NCBI GenBank assembly: GCA_005765155.1
Contig: VCCP01000001.1
Coordinates: 6,138,001-6,202,000, forward strand
DNA from: Zelopaecilomyces penicillatus
Taxonomy: Eukaryota > Ascomycota > Sordariomycetes > Hypocreales > Pseudodiploosporaceae
Direction: 5' to 3'
DNA: 64,000 bases
How positions within the stretch are numbered: position 1 is the stretch's first letter; each line of letters opens with the position of its first letter. Shown here piece after piece: positions 37,830 through 47,615 of this stretch. The notes beneath the pieces are model-generated. The model was given only the letters and a program-made list of their open reading frames with translations. It had not been told where the DNA came from and ran no database searches. Both the position numbers and the translations under genes were made by a program.

Positions 37830-40800
37830 ATGGAGAACGAACCAAACGGACAAGGCGACGACGGACGCCCGTCCAGGAGAGGCCGCCTCATGGGCAAGCT
37901 GTTTGGGGGCAAAGAGCGCAAGGCCGTGGAGACGACATCCTCTGCAGCCTCTCTAGACGCTTTCCTTCACAACTCAGCCGACAGTCTCAACGTCATACAT
38001 CCACCACCGCCGCCACCGCCCTCCTCCTTGCCTAAGCTTTCCAAGCTCGACACCACGATATCTCGCTATCCCCAAGCTTTGGCCGTTAACCAACTTGCTC
38101 AGCAAACCCGCCCCCTCGCACCAGGGAGGGTCGATTCGAAATCGCCCCGACCGAGTCCTCGACCAAATAAGAAGGGGCTTTTTGTAAAGTTTACGGACTC
38201 ATATCCTGAAATCATCGGCGAGGGTGGCGATGAATCGGAATATCCTGTCATAGAAATATCGAAGCGAAGGAGGACTAAGCAGCCTCCCGCTCCTTCTCCT
38301 GTTCCCCAACCGCTTGGGAGACCATCACCATCACCGAATAGAATGCCTGGGGCGTTGGATGGCACGGTATCCATTACGGACGATGGATTCCGACCCAAAC
38401 CTCTCGCTAGAACCCAAACTGGTTACTCTTCCGTTTACGAGCCTGGAAGCGACGATGAACATGAGCCGGTTCCCGAGCTGCCGAAACCATCACAAAGCAG
38501 GAGTGATCAGCAGATTCTGGTCCCAGGGAAGTCTGCATCAGCGAGGTATCTCGAAACATCTGGCAGGCACGACGAAAATAGACGGTCATTCATCGAGGTC
38601 CACCAAGCGGAGATGCGACAAGCTGAAGCACAGGCCTTTGCCAACGCCTCTCGTGCTTCCAGCGCTGTTTCCCAGACAGAACGGGAAGATGGCAGACCAC
38701 CTATGTTGGATGAAATCGACATCTCTCCAGACTCAGCAATACTACAACTCCCTTCTCCAGACATTCAGATAATGAGACCGCCAGCTGAATATAGTCCAGC
38801 GGCCTCAATCTCGACTAACTCCAGCATCTACCCCCTGTCAAACCTAACTCCTTTAAATGATATATCACGAAAATTTAGTGTCAGATCCCAAATCGATATT
38901 TCGCCTGCGCCGTCACCTTCTCCACTAGTGATGAGGGCAACCTCTGTGCGGATGCAAGAAGCGCTGGCTGCAGGGGATGATTCACTTAGCCTCTTCGTCG
39001 CCAGGACCAAGCATTTATTTGAAATCTACCGCCTACATGCCGAATCCGTAAGACCACTGTCAAGCTGCTCGCAGATGCAATGTGCACGGGCTGGACTCTG
39101 GTGGTTCTTGAGAGGCAGAATGGGCTTGGAAATAGCTGTAAGAGATCGACCAACTTCACCCCAGTTACAGATGAAAAATGATATAGACCGACAACAAGCA
39201 TACTCCAACTTATCAAAGGGGTATTGGCTATGTGAGGAAATCATACCTGAGATTCGAAAGTCTCAAGGTCTAGCACCGGATGCTGAAATTGAAAATGTCT
39301 CCCAACAACTCATCACGGCCTTGACAAAGCTGGCAATGTCAATGAAGAGGAATGGATTTTTGCCTCCAGAAGATGCTTTTCTTCCTCAAACCATTGACAA
39401 GTCAATTTGGCTCGAATATCCTCCACTCAGCCAAGACATGGTTGCCCTACTATCAGGGAATGGGGGGTCAGGAATCGCGGCAGTGCAGCATCCCCTATCA
39501 CATATGCAACTATTAGATGCGTTACCCCCAGGCGACACACCGGAAAATTTCAGCTATGGTAGAGTGCCTGCAGATGTATTTTTGATGGAACAGGGGAGGG
39601 AGAATCATAGATTATTCTTCCCCTGTATGTTGTCCACTGTTCGTCCTCAATCTCAGAGCGGGCTCATCTTCGTTCTTGCAAGTCAGGACGGCAGCATGCA
39701 GTTGGCCATTCAAGACAATAAGAAAATAGGTCCAGTATGGGAAGATGTCCGCTGGAGGAACGAGACTTGTACTTTGGACATCCGCCTTCCTCGTGGCTTT
39801 ATCTTGGTTGTACAGCTCACGCAAAATGACTACCGGATGCTTTGGAATATGTATGACTTCGGCGCTAAGCTTCGAGCGACGCTCCATCCCCGGGGCGATG
39901 AACAAGCTGTTTTCAGAACCACCTTACGCTCGTTTCAGTACCTTGACGCTGACCCTCAGTCACGAACATTCCCCAAGGAGCCGGTTTCTCAGTGTGACGT
40001 GGCTCTGTTTGAGAGCTTGTACAAAGAAAGCGGACCTTCTGGCCCTCGAAGCTGGCATTGTGGATTCCGCATAGCAGTCGTCACAGGTACACGGATAAGA
40101 ACAGCAAGTGGTGTAAACCATACCTCGCCACCCACTCTCCCCATCCAGTTCGGCTTTTTTCGAGGAGATGGGGATGCACCAGCTTTGTCAGTCAAACTGG
40201 AGAATGGACGCCAGAAAGGGAGAATGGTCATGGTATTTAACGAAGAAAAAGAGAGATCTCGCTTCCATTCACTACTCACTGGGACTGCTCTTGATCACGG
40301 CGAGCGAGTCTTTTCTGATGTACCCATTAAAAATTTCACCATTTCTCAGAGCATCCGTGAGCCTTCAGGCATGCCACCTTTCAGCCGCATGCCGTGGACA
40401 TCAGCAAGGGTCTTGAACGAAGAGTTTAGTCCTGACGGAGAAGCCCCCACAACCGTCCTTGCAGACAAGTTAAGAGTAGTTGTGGAATATCAGAATGGAT
40501 CTATCACGGATAGAATCAATGTTGCCCCTGGAGAGCTCAGAATGCGCCTAGAGGTTAGTAATGCCAAACTGCTGAGACTGCTTCGTCAGCCGCAACAGGA
40601 TATGACGATAGCCGTTTCGGAGGCTCAGGTATCAAAGGAAGTACCAAAGAATATGATAGACTCTCTCCAATTGATCAAGGCGAACCAAACCATTCGCACG
40701 CTTGAATTTAACAATTTGAGGGATCTACATGACTTTCAAGCCGCCGTGACTGGTTATGAAGTCATTTTCGATGCCTTGGCTCTAACTTTTGCAATCTCAC

Positions 40801-41282
40801 GAAGACGGATGGTTGTGCCAATTCACAAAAAGTGGGAGGCAGGCTATACCAGGATCCAGATCGTGAGGCAGGAGGACAAACAACTACAACTGCTCGCATT
40901 TTTCGAAGATTTCCATTATGGACATTGCATGAATTTCGTACTCAAGGGAACAGACGTTTACGAAAGCTTCCAGAGAAGCAGCAAGTACGGCATCAAATTC
41001 ATTGACGCTAAATTCCCACTCCCTCGGCGGCCTGCCGACAAGGACGGGGACTTTGATGATATGGCATTTGTCTGCTTAGATTTACCAGATCTTCCTGGAG
41101 AGCACGACGACATCTCGATTGTTTTCGAGAAAGAAGAAGGTGAGTCACAGGAGATATATGTCTACATTCTGCTCAATGGTCTGTAAGTGAACTAACGTCC
41201 GCCATCAGATCGAGAGCGTTTAAGCCAGTGTCTTCCGGCACCCGTCAAAGGAGCCTCAAAATTAACTTCACGACTGAAATGA
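37830..41282 (+). CDS. Large conserved-looking fungal protein, unknown function
   Basis: I do not recognise this protein. Exon 1 (37830-41139) and a 74-nt exon 2 (41209-41282) are joined across a 69-nt intron (GTGAGT, CTAAC branch site, CAG) to give 1127 aa. The N-terminal 370 residues are disordered: a polyproline run, many SP/TP sites, and basic clusters such as RRGRLMGKLFGGKERK. From about residue 400 on the sequence becomes globular, with a Trp/Arg-rich helical block (ARAGLWWFLRGRMGLEIAVR), and then several beta-rich blocks (600-1080). Blocks such as SGLIFVLASQDGSMQLAIQ resemble repeated PH-like folds, but this is only an impression. No membrane segment or catalytic motif is visible. The start is the first ATG in frame; the frame is open 26 codons further upstream with no other ATG. 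Confidence 0.8.
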
Positions 41283-42133
41283 GTGAATGTCTTGATAAAC
41301 AAGCGAATGATTGATGCACCTAGTTTATGGGATACATACAAACATGTGAATTATTGGTTGAAGCATTGCAGGTCTTGCGGGAGTGTGAAAGTACAGTACA
41401 TATATGAATTAGTAGGGCTGTTAACTGCATGTGAAAAAAGGATGAAGGTCGAGCAGGGGAAAACTGAAGAAGGACCCTGGATTGTTGCAGAAGGAGGACT
41501 GGCCAGACAAATACCAGGAAATTTGCATGGTCAATGTAGAGATAGATCTACCTCGAATAGTGCAACGAGATATATTCAAGCATGACTTTACCAACAAGGT
41601 ATCAATGATAAATGGACAACATCTTCGGGGAGCTGTCCACCAGAGGCGATTGAGCCACAACCCTACAGGTTACAGTGGCGTAAGGCTGCGTGTTGAGTTA
41701 CTACAGTGGGGCATAAGTATTATCGAGCCATTGCAGTGCGTTGTTTGGTGGGCACAGGCTTGAGATTACTTGTGAGGGACTGTACCAAGTGTAAACCTGT
41801 GTTACCTGTACTAAGGCAGCTGCCTGATGTATTGTATTAACTACTTATTTTCCTGGTATTTATTATTCCCTAAGGTACCTTAGCAGCATAGTACTATAGT
41901 TACCTCCTCGTAGGCAGTGCTTTCTGGTTTTTGGTGTTGAGGGGGAGAGACCTGCAACCCCGCCAACTCGCCATGTGGTGCTTGCCAGGCTGCCCCTCAT
42001 CGTCAACCCCAACCCCAACCCCTCTCGCTCCCTAATAAGCTGTAGCTTTGAAGAGGTTACGTAGGCGGCGATTTTCGTACTCCATACGGCACTTTAGCAC
42101 CAATCTAGTGCTTGAGAGGTTCCTAGGAAATGA

Positions 42134-42294
42134 GGTACCTCAAGGCAGCAGTAGTAGGCACTATTATAAGACACCTCTACTTGTACCAGCCGTAGATGTA
42201 CCTGTATTTTACTTGGTACTCTTAGGTACCTACTAGGTAGTGACGCATTGCCTGGTACGTACTACCTACCTAAGGTACCTTACTACCAGGTACC
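42134..42294. repeat. Cluster of GGTACC palindromes
   Basis: Four GGTACC hexamers (42134, 42225, 42274, 42289) occur in 161 bases. Each is extended to a longer palindrome: GAGGTACCTC, TAGGTACCTA, AAGGTACCTT and CAGGTACCTG. They are interspersed with TACCTA and GGTAGGTA words. No coding potential is visible here. Confidence 0.75.
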
Positions 42295-42569
42295 TGTAGT
42301 GAGTACCTACTAAGGTAGGTATTTACAGGTACATGTGCGCATCATGATGCGCTTCCCTTCCCTGTTCACCCTCTTTAGAGGAACCATGTCATGTGTTGTT
42401 GAAGCGGAAATTGGGCAGGATGTATTCATACCTATATGTGTTTAGTTTATGCTGGGCTTTTAGGCGGCGAACATGGTCCACCACTCAGTTAGACAAGCTT
42501 TCGCGCCAGTTACGGAGCGATCAATCCGCGCATTCCATAAGCACAAGTGCGAGTTTGGTATAATACATC

Positions 42570-43049
42570 ATGTCTCCATACGGCAAGCTATGGGCTTCCC
42601 TGCTTTCTACTTTCCAACTTCTTCGGCTTTCCCTCGCGGCCCAACTCCGTTTGCCTCCCTTCATCTTTATCTCATCCAGCAGAATCACTTGTGCCGTTTT
42701 GGATCGTTCCTATCTAACCGATTCTCCACGAACGAATTGCTCATCGACATCGACCACAAAACGAGTTGTGGTTCCAGTCAATATCCCAAATTCCGACAGT
42801 GGCAAAAGCAGTCCAACAACAAGCCCCCCGCTGCTCCACCAAACAAGCGCCCCAACCTTTTCAACCCTACCAACCCGGGAGCCTAGCAGGAGCTTCGTAT
42901 CTAGTCTCCTAGATACACTAAGCAAGAGAGGAAGCTTCCGACGTGATACGTTCAGCCCAGGTCGTATAGACACGATACCGCTCCGGACAGATCATACACA
43001 GAGTGGCTCCAGTGGCCAGGTATCCTTATCACACGACCCTTGCAATTAG
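42570..43049 (+). CDS. Possible small Ser/Thr-rich protein
   Basis: An uninterrupted ATG-started frame of 159 codons. The first 45 residues are hydrophobic with a basic residue near the start (MSPYGKLWASLLSTFQLL), which could be a signal or membrane segment. The rest is Ser/Thr/Pro-rich with a basic SKRGSFRRDTFSPGR stretch resembling phosphorylation sites. I know no family for it. It lies about 400 bases upstream of the oxysterol-binding protein gene, so it may instead be part of that promoter or leader. Confidence 0.3.
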   Translation: MSPYGKLWASLLSTFQLLRLSLAAQLRLPPFIFISSSRITCAVLDRSYLTDSPRTNCSSTSTTKRVVVPVNIPNSDSGKSSPTTSPPLLHQTSAPTFSTLPTREPSRSFVSSLLDTLSKRGSFRRDTFSPGRIDTIPLRTDHTQSGSSGQVSLSHDPCN

Positions 43050-43444
43050 TGACACTCTGTGAGGAGCATCAAAATTGTTTAAGCACGCCTTTTTTGGTTC
43101 ACGTTTGTTGCTGCCTGCTCCCGCGGCAGTGCCAATATGACTGTTAGTGCGAGTACTCGTCTAGGAATGGGCCTTGCATCAGTGGTTCCTGGCCGCCGGA
43201 GGGCGTCGACCATCGGCAGTGAGTCCTGCGTCATCCCAGCGCATCCCACTCTCTTACACACACCCACTTATTGTTACCACCACCAAAACCACTTCACTTC
43301 TGCCTTTCCTCCAAACAGCCCTTGTTTGGTTTAAACGGACTTTGCGCCGGGGGAAATGTCGGCCTCATTTCGCTTTCGCATTCCTCTGATTCCCGATCGC
43401 TCTGTTCTCCTATTTAGACTCTACCCATCCTTTGGTGCCTCACA

Positions 43445-45404
43445 ATGTTGACCAACTGGTTTTCCCAACCCGCAGGCGGCCGGTCCTCAACCGACGATGG
43501 AAAGATTGAGACCGACGAAGACACGCAGGAAATGGAACCTGATCAGGGAAATGGTGAGCACTATACAACCTCCTACATGCCATGGTTTGAAACCGGGTAT
43601 TCCGGCGTGATGCAGAGTTTCTTGCTTGGCCGCTTCTACCTTGTGGAACAAAGGAACGTTCTAAAGCTGATGGATAATCCTCTCGCAGTTCTCTCACATA
43701 TCATTTCCCAGCTGCGCCCGGGTGCAGATCTTAGTCGCGTAGTCCTACCTACATTCATTCTCGAGCCTCGCAGTATGCTGGAGCGAATAACAAAGTGCGT
43801 GAGATTATCCGCCTACCTGGCGTAAACCCACGACTCCCATAGCTGCTCTCTAACACTTTCTTCCAGCTTCATGTGTCATCCTGAAATGCTTCTCCATATA
43901 CCTACCATAGATGATCCGGTCGAGCGCTTCGTTTCCGTCGTCAAGTTTTACCTAAGTGGATGGCATATCCGCCCACCGTTCGTCCTCACCTTCTTCCGAA
44001 CTCAACATTTTGTCGCTATGCTGACAGGAAAATTAGAGGAGTCAAGAAACCTTTGAACCCAATTCTTGGCGAGATATTCACCTGTTATTGGGATTTAGAG
44101 AACAACAAACGTGCCTATTATATATCTGAGCAAACCTCTCACCACCCGCCCAAATCAAGTTACTTCTACATGGCTCCTGATCACCATATTCGGATCGATG
44201 GGACTCTTAAACCTAGAAGCAGGTTTCTGGGAAATTCCGCTGCTAGTCTTATGGAAGGAATCGCCTTCTTAAACTTACTGAACAGAGGTGAAAATCCTCA
44301 GCGGGGAGAACAATAGTTCGTCAACAATAATCCTATTTGACAACGCTCGACAACACTGACATGATAACCCACAGCATCTTGACGCAACCTAACATGTATG
44401 CAAGAGGAATCCTCTTTGGCAAGATGAAGTATGAGTTGGGTAATCATAGCTTTGTGCGCTGCCCAGAATTGGACTTGACAGCAGATGTCGACTTCAAGAC
44501 GAAGGGATGGGTAAGCGGTACCTACAATGCTATAGGAGGTATTATCAAGAGAGAAAGTACGGGAGAGGTTCTGTTTGAGCTTTCAGGGCTATGGAGTGAA
44601 GAAATGTTCATTAAGGACATGCAGGCAAGCACAAATATCCCTTTCCACCTTGGGTCATGTCGTTTCCACTAACGCTGGCAAAAATTTTAAGACTGGCCAC
44701 CGAGAGATGTTTTTTAATGCCATGAGAGCAAAGCCCAGCCCACCACAAGTTCGTCCCATTGAAGATCAAGAGGAACGAGAGTCACAAAGATTGTGGGAAA
44801 ACACAGTCAATGCTGTCAACGAGCGCAATCATGAGGTTGCCACAGATGAAAAGACCAAGATCGAAGACCGCCAACGTGAGGAAGCCGCCGCAAGGGTTCA
44901 AGAGGGGGTCGAATGGCAGCCCCGACTGTTCCGAAGTGTTAAAGAAGCCCATAGCGAACGAGAGGAAGGGGAAGGGGACTTGGAGTGGATTATTGATGCA
45001 GACATGTAAGTGATATTGAAGCCTTTCGACAACAACTATACTAATGATGCTACAGTGATACCACATTGAGCCCCGAACAGCAGGCCGAGCAGATCATGGC
45101 TATCTATCCCATTGTGAATGGCCAACGTCCCAGCAAAGAGCAGCAACCTTACGTTAAGCGGCCATCAAGCGATTCAAAAAACAACGTCCTTTCAATCGAC
45201 AAACCGGAAGATAACCTCATCGATTTTGACAATGTGGCCGCAGCAGAGCCAGTTACTATAACTAACGACACATCTAATATCACTGCTAAAGAGCCAAATA
45301 CTATCGAGGCTTTGCTTGCTGCGACCGGAAAGCCTGCCGAAGGGCCTCTCATCGACTTCACCAATGATTTGAAAAGAGACTTGCCGTTGGACAATGGTGC
45401 ATAA
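43445..45404 (+). CDS. Oxysterol-binding protein (Osh/ORP family)
   Basis: Lipid-transfer protein that exchanges sterol or phospholipid between membranes. I resolve six exons: 43445-43794, 43867-43977, 44037-44315, 44375-44624, 44692-45005 and 45056-45404, giving 550 aa. The ligand-binding domain fills about residues 45-430, with GVKKPLNPILGE at 155-166 and the family signature EQTSHHPP at 185-192. There is no PH or ankyrin domain, so it is a short ORP. Intron 2 and intron 3 both use GTTCGT donors, and the third gives the expected EQYILTQPNMYARG. The fourth intron (44625-44691) has a GC donor (CAG/GCAAGC). The C-terminal 120 residues are acidic and disordered and carry the motif LIDF twice (NLIDFDN, PLIDFTN). 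The start is the ATG at 43445 after a CT-rich leader. Confidence 0.92.
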
Positions 45405-45768
45405 AAGCCAAAAGAAAAAAATGGGTGAGGCAAGAAACACAACCAGGAACCTGTAGGGTATCATTGGAATATTAACATACAGCCGGTTGGTGCATGTTGA
45501 TAGCATCACAGCGCAGCATCAATACTTACTACATGAGAGAGAATAACTTCGCATGCCTGGGACTTCTAAGGTTTTAGCATAAGCAAACTGCTGGCTTCAG
45601 CGCTGACATGGTCGATCAACTCCTTGTTTGGAAAACGTCAATTAGATTCAAATGATATTCATATGAGTATCGTCAACATGACATGGATATTGTATCAATA
45701 AAAACAATCCCAACCGTTGAACGCCGCCCTGTGCCAAAGTCCTTGCCAAATCCGAATTGTGTACAGAC
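45405..45768. other. Convergent 3' region, 0.36 kb
   Basis: Lies between the stop codons of the oxysterol-binding protein and U2AF genes. Nothing recognised. Confidence 0.5.
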
Positions 45769-46623
45769 CTAGGCCCTCCGCCTGGAAGGTTCGGGTGTTG
45801 GTGAACGACTGACACTCTTCTCATCCCGTCCACGTTGTCGTAGCCACTTCTTTGTGCTAAGTGTAATCTCCCTGTCAACCTCATCTGTCGGGTTTTTCCG
45901 GTGTATAAAATTGCAGAAGCCACCACGGACGCAACCTTCGCCCGAATTCAGACGACAGCAAGCTTCCCGGAAATCGGTCACAGGACTGAGCTCACAGTAG
46001 ATGGGACGCGCTGCGTACCATCTGCTATTGAGTTCGTCACAGGCTTTCTGGGCGGACTCTTCGTATTTGAAGCGCGCGTAAACGTTGCCGATCAAGTCTA
46101 GACAGTGGTTTTTGGTCAGTATTTGTGTTTCAAGAGGTGTCCAATCTTGCACATTACAACAGAGACAATACGTACGATCGTTGTTGTTATCACAAACAAC
46201 AAGCTCTTCTAATTCACCGTATTTGCACAGCTCGCACCAGATGTCTTCATAGAAAGCATCAAAGTGGTTCGCAAGCTGCGAAGGGTTCATTCGATTCTTG
46301 GGGTCGTGAGCCGGATTCTGGTAGAGGTTTGGCATGAGGATCGTCTGGCTGTACGAAGGCTTGACATGCTTGCGGGAGCAGCGATCACCGTGGCGGCAGG
46401 CGCCAATTTTCTGGTTTCGTCAGAGCTTTGCGTTAGCACAATTGCTTGGATAAACGAACGCTCTGGAGGGCGTGGGACGCGGCAGCGCATTTCCGATACC
46501 ATACGCGCTACGTATGAAGAAACCGCGAACCAAAAAAGCGAGGGGGACCCAACTTACAAAGTAGAATGAGCAGTTGACCTTGTCAAGCTCGGTACCAAAG
46601 ATTGAGGCGAGGAAATTGGCCAT
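45769..46623 (-). CDS. uaf2: Splicing factor U2AF small subunit
   Basis: Recognises the AG dinucleotide at 3' splice sites and pairs with the large U2AF subunit to recruit U2 snRNP. Three exons on the minus strand (46623-46558, 46410-46176, 46097-45769) encode 209 aa. The first CCCH zinc finger (CSFYFKIGACRHGDRCSRKH) spans the first intron, residues about 18-38. The atypical RRM (about 45-145) includes CDNNNDHLIGNVYARFKYE. The second zinc finger (CCRLNSGEGCVRGGFCNFIH) starts near residue 150. The tail is a short RS-type region (SVSRSPTPEPSRRRA). Length is close to fission-yeast U2AF23 and shorter than human U2AF35. Intron 2 (46098-46175) is 78 nt, in frame, and has no stop codon. Confidence 0.95.
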
Positions 46624-47615
46624 TTTTCTTTTGGTAAAATAGCAGTATCAATCGATTAAGCTGGATGGGGGTTTGTAGGATGATTGATGATGGCAGCGAA
46701 TTTGGGGATTTGGGAAGATTTGGCTGTCGTAGAGCTAGCCTTGCGCCACAGTTAAGTGATGAGGCTGAGTCACGTGCAGAGTGGCTTGATTTGTCAGGGG
46801 TGGCGGTTGGCATGGTGGTGATTATGATGTCGGGGTATCTACGAAGTCCTTTGTAATTACACTCACCTGGTTGACTTTGGTTTCTCGAGTGTTCCAAACC
46901 CCCTCTGGCTTTTTCTTAATATCTCGTTCGAAGTCCTGAGTCATTGCATCAGTGTGACTGTGACAGTTGGAAATGATCTCACTTAATCCATAGTACAGAT
47001 AGCTCTCAAAAATATGTCCCTTGTGCCAAAATATTCGTTGCGAGTGTGCATCCAGGCCTCATATCTTCGTAAATGAGAAGGCTTGGTTTGAAGCCCCCCA
47101 TGTTGATCAGCTCGGGCCGTTGATGATGAAGTTCTATGGATGCTCTGCCAGCTGCAAGGTACCTGCCCAGGCTGCCGTTGATCCACCAACACACAGGTAG
47201 CTCTCAACGTCTAGCTCACAGGGTCCAGGGCCAATGCTCAGTATTACAGTGGGCATGGCAGGTAACTATGGAGCTGCTAGCACCTCGTCTAGGGGTCAGC
47301 TATCTGCCAGCTTGCCCACCATGTGCCTCCACTTAATTTACCTACCGCTGGCACAAGGCCCCAGCGCTCGGCCAAGCCATCATGCCCCTGTCCACTGGCT
47401 TCGACCCCCAGAAAAAGATCCCTATAGTTACGCCGGCAGCTTCGTCGCAGTTCACCTCTGTTATATTCATACATCCTCTTTTGTCGACATTTTTCTTTAC
47501 GACAGCGACGCCAGGCAGGCAATGACGCCGCCGTCATAGGCATCTTGTCAGCCTTCACCAATCCCTCCAACGACTCGGCCCTCCGACCCTCCAAACAACG
47601 ATTGCCTCATCCACA
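46624..47615. other. Divergent intergenic region, 1.0 kb
   Basis: Shared upstream region of the U2AF small-subunit and ELMO genes. No supportable gene. Confidence 0.5.

Larger units (their letters stand above)
41283..43444. other. Intergenic, 2.2 kb
   Basis: Contains the GGTACC-rich cluster at 42134-42294 and a possible small ORF at 42570-43049, both listed separately. The last 150 bases are CT-rich and look like the leader of the oxysterol-binding protein gene. Confidence 0.5.

Noticed and set aside
38314..38772. A 152-codon plus-strand frame
   Set aside because: It lies within the 1127-aa gene in another frame.
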